9,992 nucleotides of DNA from contig MGXW01000047.1 in the NCBI GenBank assembly GCA_001801495.1, forward strand, positions 1 to 9,992, given 5' to 3'. How positions within the stretch are numbered: the first letter of the stretch is position 1; the number at the start of each line of letters is the position of its first letter. Under the pieces are notes generated by a model. That model made no database searches and had not been told where the DNA came from. It saw nothing but the letters and a program-made list of their open reading frames with translations. The stretch is from Gammaproteobacteria bacterium RIFCSPHIGHO2_12_FULL_37_34. GTDB taxonomy: Bacteria; Pseudomonadota; Gammaproteobacteria; DSM-16500. The translations under genes and the position numbers were made by a program. Below, piece after piece: positions 6,342-9,992 of this stretch.

Positions 6342-7343
6342 TCATATCAATCTCATTCCAATCCATCTACCAATCACATAGGTGATGCTGCCAGCAATTG
6401 CTCCAATAAAAAGCATACGTAAACCCAGTAATAGTGGATGACGATTGATAAATAAACTCAAGATAGCACCCGTCATAAAAAGAGCAAGTGCTGTTACCAT
6501 GATACTAGCAAGCAAATTCCAAGCAGATTCATAAAATAAAAAAGGTAATAATGGAACAAGTGCACCGATAGCAAATGCAACAAATGAAGACAACATGGCA
6601 CCAATCGGTGATACAAGATCATCCGGATGAATACCTAGTTCTTCTCGAGCTAAAGTATTTAAACCCGTTTCAGGATTATTAACCATGAGTGTTGCTAATT
6701 TTTCAGCCGAATCTATTGGTATGCCGCGAGCTTGATAGATTAAATTTAATTCTTCAATTTCTTCTTCTGGATATTCTTCTAGTTCTTGTTTTTCAAGAGC
6801 AATTTGATATTCAAACATGTCGCGCTGGGAGCGAACTGAAATATATTCACCAGCAGCCATGGAGCAGGCTCCTGCTAACAACCCGGCTACACCTGTTAAT
6901 ATCATGTAGTGACTACTCACCCCAGCACTAGAAATGCCAAGAATAAGGCTCATGTTTGAGACAAGACCATCATTGATACCAAATATCGCTGCTCGTAAAT
7001 TGCTAGCTGTGTTTAATGTTGTATGGCGGCGTTCACTATGAATTTGAGTAAACACTGACATGCCTCTCATCTTCATTGCGGATAATATAAAATGAATGTT
7101 TTCTGTACCTAAGTATTTAACCAAGCCAGCTACTAAACGTGTGCGCAAATCAGGGTGGTAAATGAAAGTCATTGGAGGATGTTGTTTTTTTATTTTATTT
7201 TCCCATAGCGTTGCTTGTTTTTCTGCAGCGAGTGCGAGTTTGGAAAATAATTTTTGATGTAAAATATTTTTTTCGTATTGCGCCATAATTTGGTATAAAT
7301 AAGCAGAACGTTTTTCTTCACACCAATTATTGTAGTTATTCAC
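6342..7343 (-). CDS. VIT1/CCC1-family iron/manganese transporter with N-terminal ferritin-like domain
   Basis: A membrane protein of 333 residues from the chosen GTG. Residues 1-110 resemble the ferritin-like domain found ahead of CCC1/VIT1 transporters (EEKRSAYLYQIMAQYE, AEKQATLWENKI). From about 115 the VIT domain begins with LRAAIFGINDGLVSN. Five hydrophobic segments lie at about 117-138, 146-167, 246-270, 276-299 and 304-327. Between the second and third is a glutamate-rich cytosolic stretch (about 178-199, ELEEYPEEEIEEL), the metal-binding region in VIT1. Expected role: moving Fe2+ or Mn2+ out of the cytosol, with the soluble domain sensing or delivering iron. The usual second-helix ExxH of the ferritin fold reads AEKQ, so a full diiron site is doubtful. 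A longer frame reaches a GTG at 7466, but that part crosses a predicted terminator and lacks a ribosome site. Confidence 0.87.
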   Translation of the reverse strand: MNNYNNWCEEKRSAYLYQIMAQYEKNILHQKLFSKLALAAEKQATLWENKIKKQHPPMTFIYHPDLRTRLVAGLVKYLGTENIHFILSAMKMRGMSVFTQIHSERRHTTLNTASNLRAAIFGINDGLVSNMSLILGISSAGVSSHYMILTGVAGLLAGACSMAAGEYISVRSQRDMFEYQIALEKQELEEYPEEEIEELNLIYQARGIPIDSAEKLATLMVNNPETGLNTLAREELGIHPDDLVSPIGAMLSSFVAFAIGALVPLLPFLFYESAWNLLASIMVTALALFMTGAILSLFINRHPLLLGLRMLFIGAIAGSITYVIGRWIGMRLI

Positions 7344-7350
7344 GGTTTTT

Positions 7351-7358
7351 ATCCTTCT
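7351..7358 (-). promoter_or_regulatory. Shine-Dalgarno site that fixes the VIT gene start
   Basis: AGAAGGAT on the minus strand places AAGGA 8 nt before a GTG codon at 7341-7343. This spacing is close to ideal, and the protein from that GTG begins shortly before the conserved EEKRSAYLY block. No comparable site precedes the upstream GTG at 7464-7466. This favours the 333-residue product over a 374-residue one. Confidence 0.7.
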
Positions 7359-7381
7359 ATAATTTAAACCCGAAAGCTTGG

Positions 7382-7410
7382 CTTTTAGACCTATCCGATG
7401 GGGTTTCCAA
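7382..7410 (-). promoter_or_regulatory. Possible promoter for the VIT gene
   Basis: On the minus strand TTGGAA (7405-7410) and TAAAAG (7382-7387) are 17 bp apart, each matching the sigma-70 consensus at four of six positions. It lies between the predicted nudC terminator and the re-assigned GTG start, where a separate promoter would be needed. A TATAGA closer to the gene has no acceptable -35 partner. No Fur-box-like dyad stands out. This is a weak call. Confidence 0.25.
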
Positions 7411-7442
7411 AGGGGATTCGTGGTAGCGATATAAACATTAAG

Positions 7443-7487
7443 AAAAACCCGGGCGCTTTTCGACACATTCAGGGCGACCGAGTTTTT
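7443..7487 (-). terminator. Predicted intrinsic terminator after nudC
   Basis: On the minus strand AAAAACTCGG (7487-7478) pairs with CCGGGTTTTT (7452-7443) over ten positions with one G-U pair. After one mismatch, a further CGC/GCG adds three pairs, closing a loop of about 17 nt. The U-rich 3' arm continues as CTT. The 5' arm lies inside the last codons of nudC. In plus orientation the hairpin also ends in TTTTTATA, so it could act both ways, although no plus-strand gene needs it. It suggests that nudC and the VIT gene are separate units. Confidence 0.55.
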
Positions 7488-8263
7488 ATAAAATCTTCAA
7501 TTAATTGTGTTGCAATGCTAATGCTGCTTGATGGTCCTCCTGGTAATTTGTGATAATGGTACCAATTAGCTTCTTCTAGTTCATTAGTATCACTCACAAG
7601 CTCACCTGATCTATAATCAGCTGTAAATGCAATCATGAGAGAATCAGGAAAAGGCCATGATTGCGATCCAAAATAGTGAAGATTATTAATTTCAATGCCT
7701 ACTTCTTCTTTGACTTCTCTGTGAATTGCCTCTTCAATATTTTCACCTACTTCAACAAAACCAGCAATTAAACCATAGACACCTGGTGCAAAGTGATGTC
7801 CTCTTGCCATTAAAATTTCTTCACCTTTTGTAATACGTACAATAATAGAGGGCGAAATTCGTGGAAAAAAAGAAAGAGCGCATTTGTTACAAACACGTTC
7901 GAAAATAGAAGTTTTTGGAATTGTTTTGCTTCCACAGTGGCCACAATATTGATGATTTTTATCCCAATTAATAATGGCATGTGCTTTGATGAGGAAATGG
8001 CGCCATTCATTATTCATGTGTTCCAATGCTTTTTTAAGGGGAAAAGCGCTAATCATTTGTGGAAATGAGCAATCAATTGGAATTTCTGCACAATAAAGAT
8101 TGTAATGATGTAAGGAACCAAGTGGATAGCGTCTTAGAAAAAGATTGCTTAGAGAGGCTGTTTCACTAGCAGTTAAACAGGGTATAGAATAATTTTCTTT
8201 TAGAAGTAAACAATTATTTTGTAGTATTAACCAACAGTCAGATTTTTCTAATTTGTTTGTCAT
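7469..8263 (-). CDS. nudC: NADH pyrophosphatase / NAD-capped RNA hydrolase NudC
   Basis: A 264-residue Nudix enzyme that splits NADH into NMNH and AMP and, in the well-studied E. coli homologue, removes the NAD cap from RNA. The zinc ribbon is formed by Cys107, Cys110, Cys125 and Cys128. The complete Nudix box runs from Gly168 to Ile190 (GFVEVGE..., REVKEEVGI), with metal-binding glutamates at 183, 186 and 187. The NudC-specific SQSWPFP motif is at 200-206, where the usual SQPWPFP has Ser for Pro. Length is normal for the family. The ATG overlaps the thioesterase stop by 4 bp (ATGA), with only a weak GAGAA-type ribosome site, so translation is probably coupled. A predicted terminator overlaps the last codons. 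Confidence 0.95.
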   Translation of the reverse strand: MTNKLEKSDCWLILQNNCLLLKENYSIPCLTASETASLSNLFLRRYPLGSLHHYNLYCAEIPIDCSFPQMISAFPLKKALEHMNNEWRHFLIKAHAIINWDKNHQYCGHCGSKTIPKTSIFERVCNKCALSFFPRISPSIIVRITKGEEILMARGHHFAPGVYGLIAGFVEVGENIEEAIHREVKEEVGIEINNLHYFGSQSWPFPDSLMIAFTADYRSGELVSDTNELEEANWYHYHKLPGGPSSSISIATQLIEDFIKTRSP

Positions 8264-8799
8264 GGTGTTCTCATGGTTTCATGATTAAATTCACGATCTG
8301 CTTCCTGCCAATGTTTTACCCAATGAGGCAAGATTGGAGAAGATTCAGTATATCCAATTAACTTTATTACATCATTCGGATTCAATGTGCCTTTTTCTTT
8401 ATGGAGAAAACATCCTTTTACTAGACATAAAGCATACACTTCCCCATTTTTTTTAAAATGATGTGTAAAATAAAAAAATTTGCTATCCCAACCAATTAAA
8501 CGTGTCATGATGTCAAAGCGTTGAAATAAATCGAGTGATTTTTTAAATCGTATCATTTCTGATGCAGCAACAGCATAAATTTTATTTTTACGTAAAATAG
8601 GTAACGATCGATTGCGAATGCAAAAATCAATGCGAGCTAAATCAAGTAGCGAAAAATATCTGCCATTGTTCATATGGAGAAGAAAATCCACATCGGTGGG
8701 TAGCACCCGAAAACGGATGAAACTTTCAGCAAGACCAGTGATTGGTTTTGCGAATCTTGAAAAAATCATTACCCAAAAAAATCGCCAAATTAAGTTCAT
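8260..8799 (-). CDS. THEM6-like hotdog-fold thioesterase
   Basis: A 179-residue protein of the 4HBT/hotdog superfamily, expected to hydrolyse an acyl-CoA or related thioester. The block VLPTDVDFLLHMNNGRYF (about 33-50) holds the catalytic-type Asp and the HMNN motif, followed by LLDLARIDF. SEMIRFKKSLDLFQRFDI and the later FYFTHHF strand complete the fold, which resembles THEM6-type proteins. The first 15 residues (LIWRFFWVMIF) are hydrophobic and may anchor the protein at the membrane. No strong ribosome site precedes the ATG at 8799. An ATG at 8810 is out of frame. It is the first gene of a two-gene unit with nudC and is divergent from phaC. Its substrate is unknown. Confidence 0.82.
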   Translation of the reverse strand: MNLIWRFFWVMIFSRFAKPITGLAESFIRFRVLPTDVDFLLHMNNGRYFSLLDLARIDFCIRNRSLPILRKNKIYAVAASEMIRFKKSLDLFQRFDIMTRLIGWDSKFFYFTHHFKKNGEVYALCLVKGCFLHKEKGTLNPNDVIKLIGYTESSPILPHWVKHWQEADREFNHETMRTP

Positions 8800-8819
8800 T
8801 TTAATACCATTTATTCATT

Positions 8820-8828
8820 TTTATATCA
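8820..8828 (-). promoter_or_regulatory. Candidate extended -10 promoter of the thioesterase-nudC unit
   Basis: On the minus strand TGATATAAA is an extended -10 element, with TATAAA matching the consensus at five of six positions and TG one base upstream. A TTGACC (8847-8852) lies 21 bp above, too far for a normal -35, but extended -10 promoters need less help. The start point would lie near 8813, giving a very short leader of about 14 nt before the ATG at 8799. Confidence 0.4.
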
Positions 8829-8891
8829 GAATATAGCATCACTCCAGGTCAATATAAGATAGCATTTGGTGCAGCAATAATTTAGCATGAA

Positions 8892-8905
8892 TTAACGTTT
8901 AACGT
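8892..8905 (+). repeat. Tandem 7-bp direct repeat upstream of phaC
   Basis: TTAACGT occurs twice head to tail (8892-8898 and 8899-8905), about 30 bp before the phaC GTG. The copies could be half-sites for a regulator or part of the promoter. A loose -35/-10 pair (TTAACG and TAGATA, 18 bp apart) can be drawn across this region but would place the transcript start almost at the ribosome site. Chance is possible, as the segment is short. Confidence 0.35.
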
Positions 8906-8909
8906 GAAT

Positions 8910-8929
8910 CTTGTTTAGATAAACAAGGA
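8910..8929 (+). promoter_or_regulatory. Hairpin overlapping the phaC ribosome-binding site
   Basis: CTTGTTT (8910-8916) and AAACAAG (8921-8927) are perfect inverted repeats with an AGAT loop, and a U-G pair (8909/8928) can extend the stem. The phaC Shine-Dalgarno AAGGA (8925-8929) lies largely within the 3' arm, 7 nt before the GTG at 8937. In mRNA this would partly hide the ribosome site. In DNA it could equally be a dyad operator. The stem is AT-rich and so only weakly stable. Function is inferred. Confidence 0.45.
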
Positions 8930-8936
8930 CGATTCA

Positions 8937-9992
8937 GTGACAGATGCTCATTTTACCAGCCAATATTTAATCGAGACGTGGTCAGAGCTTGTGGACTATC
9001 TGATAGAGCATCCCGACAAATTAATGGGCAGTCAGTTAAGTGACTGGCAACCCTATGCGGACCTATATCAAGAATTAGCAAAGCATAGCCCTTTGCAAGA
9101 AAAAAGCGACAAGCGCTTTCGAGATGACTATTGGCAAAGAAATGTAATATTTGATTTTATTCGTCGATCTTATTTATTGCTTTCACAACATGTTGATCAC
9201 CTATCTCATACAATAGAGTTTCATGATGAAAAAACTGCTAAAAAATTTCGATTTTTTTCTCGCCAATTCATCAACTCTATTTCGCCAAGTAATTTTATTC
9301 ATACCAATCCGGAGGTGATGGCTAAGATAGTGGAAACGAATGGATATAATCTCATCAATGGGTTCAAAAAAATGCAAGAAGATTTACAACAAGGAAAAGA
9401 TATTTTTTTATTAAATCATACTGATTTATCTGCATTTACGTTAGGTAAAAATATTGCTTGCACACCGGGGAAAATAATCTATCAAAATGATTTGATGCAA
9501 TTAATTCAATATACACCGACAACTGAAAAAGTTTATCGTTATCCTTTATTGATGGTTCCTCCTTGGGTTAATAAATATTACATTCTTGATTTGCAACCCG
9601 ATAATTCATTTGTGAAATGGTTGGTTGATCAAGGCTATGTGGTTTTTATGATTTCTTGGGTGAATCCTGATGCGCGACATAGAAATAAAAAATTTATTGA
9701 TTATATGTTAGAAGGTCCGCTTGCTGCATCGAAAATTATTCGAACAATAATGAAAACCAGAAAAATAAATGTGGTTGGTTATTGTGTTGGTGGAACATTG
9801 CTGGGATGTATGCTTGCTTATCTTCATAAAAAAGGAAAATCGCAACTTGTTCAGAGTGCGACATTTTTAACAACATTGCTTGATTTTTCAGAACCAGGTG
9901 AGCTTGGTGTGTTTATGGATGAAAAGCAAATTAGTTTATTAGAAAAACGCATGCATCAAAAGGGATATATAGATGGCAAGATATTAGCATCT
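8937..9992 (+). CDS. phaC: Class I poly(3-hydroxyalkanoate) synthase (N-terminal 352 residues)
   Basis: The frame opens with GTG at 8937 (AAGGA 7 nt upstream) and stays open for 352 codons to the window end. The enzyme polymerises (R)-3-hydroxybutyryl-CoA into PHB and works on the granule surface. The PhaC N-terminal domain carries SPSNFIHTNPEVM, NDLMQLIQYTP and PPWVNKYYILDL (208-219). The modified lipase box GYCVGG (281-286) gives catalytic Cys283; the class I enzyme of Cupriavidus has it at 319, so the N-terminal extension here is about 36 residues shorter. The catalytic Asp and His lie beyond the window. No phaA, phaB or phaE is visible. The short-chain class I assignment follows from the length and motifs. 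An ATG later in frame would remove conserved N-terminal sequence, so GTG is preferred. Confidence 0.93.
   Translation, partial: MTDAHFTSQYLIETWSELVDYLIEHPDKLMGSQLSDWQPYADLYQELAKHSPLQEKSDKRFRDDYWQRNVIFDFIRRSYLLLSQHVDHLSHTIEFHDEKTAKKFRFFSRQFINSISPSNFIHTNPEVMAKIVETNGYNLINGFKKMQEDLQQGKDIFLLNHTDLSAFTLGKNIACTPGKIIYQNDLMQLIQYTPTTEKVYRYPLLMVPPWVNKYYILDLQPDNSFVKWLVDQGYVVFMISWVNPDARHRNKKFIDYMLEGPLAASKIIRTIMKTRKINVVGYCVGGTLLGCMLAYLHKKGKSQLVQSATFLTTLLDFSEPGELGVFMDEKQISLLEKRMHQKGYIDGKILAS

Noticed and set aside
6689..6931. Plus-strand open frame opposite the VIT gene
   Set aside because: Leu-rich antisense shadow of the glutamate-rich loop and membrane segments.
7344..7466. N-terminal 41-codon extension of the VIT-type protein from the GTG at 7464-7466
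   Set aside because: It has no ribosome site, crosses a predicted terminator, and its peptide lacks family character. A GTG with a strong Shine-Dalgarno site exists at 7343.
8612..8836. Plus-strand open frame opposite the thioesterase gene start
   Set aside because: Antisense to the conserved hotdog domain, Lys/Arg/Ser-rich, no ribosome site.
1..9992. CRISPR array, tRNA or rRNA genes, complete insertion sequence, phage or defence system
   Set aside because: No regularly spaced repeats, cloverleaf-like segments, transposase, integrase or defence-gene motifs were seen; almost all DNA is explained by metabolic genes.

Overview
The window looks like chromosomal DNA of an AT-rich gammaproteobacterium. 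My best guess is the Legionellales (Legionella/Coxiella relatives). That rests on the low GC and on a bdhA gene followed directly by a DUF3734-type patatin gene, an arrangement I know from the Legionella pneumophila bdhA-patD operon. It is inference, since no rRNA or other marker gene is present. Genes are densely packed, and no complete mobile element, CRISPR array, tRNA or rRNA is visible.

Layout. Positions 1-72 hold the last 23 codons of an unrecognised plus-strand gene. Positions 175-5937 are minus-strand genes. Read in the direction of transcription they are: a small phasin, lysA (diaminopimelate decarboxylase), a fumarylacetoacetate-hydrolase-family enzyme, an isobutyryl-CoA-dehydrogenase-like acyl-CoA dehydrogenase, then a 138-bp palindromic repeat, then bdhA (3-hydroxybutyrate dehydrogenase) and a patatin-like lipase. 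Gaps are 10 bp (phasin-lysA), 8 bp (lysA-FAH), a 4-bp ATGA overlap (FAH-acd) and 22 bp (bdhA-patatin). A short DUF378 membrane protein is on the plus strand at 6113-6322. It converges on a minus-strand group: hotdog thioesterase, nudC (overlapping by 4 bp), a predicted intrinsic terminator, and a ferritin-like/VIT1 iron or manganese transporter. A class I PHA synthase (phaC) starts divergently at 8937 with a GTG codon and runs off the window end.

How the genes fit together. The shared theme is polyhydroxybutyrate (PHB) storage. PhaC makes the polymer, the phasin coats the granule, BdhA oxidises the 3-hydroxybutyrate released on breakdown, and the patatin lipase is a candidate acyl hydrolase tied to this by its operon position. 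The FAH enzyme and acyl-CoA dehydrogenase form a coupled pair that probably feeds carbon from amino-acid or acyl breakdown into acyl-CoA pools. LysA sits between the phasin and this pair, which ties lysine/peptidoglycan precursor synthesis to the same transcript. NudC, the thioesterase and the VIT-type transporter are housekeeping or stress functions with no evident tie to PHB.

I see no clearly new defence or mobile system. The items most worth a second look are the palindromic element between acd and bdhA with its 8-bp flanking direct repeats, a hairpin that overlaps the phaC Shine-Dalgarno sequence, the need to move the start of the VIT gene about 120 bp downstream, and an altered nucleophile elbow in the patatin.
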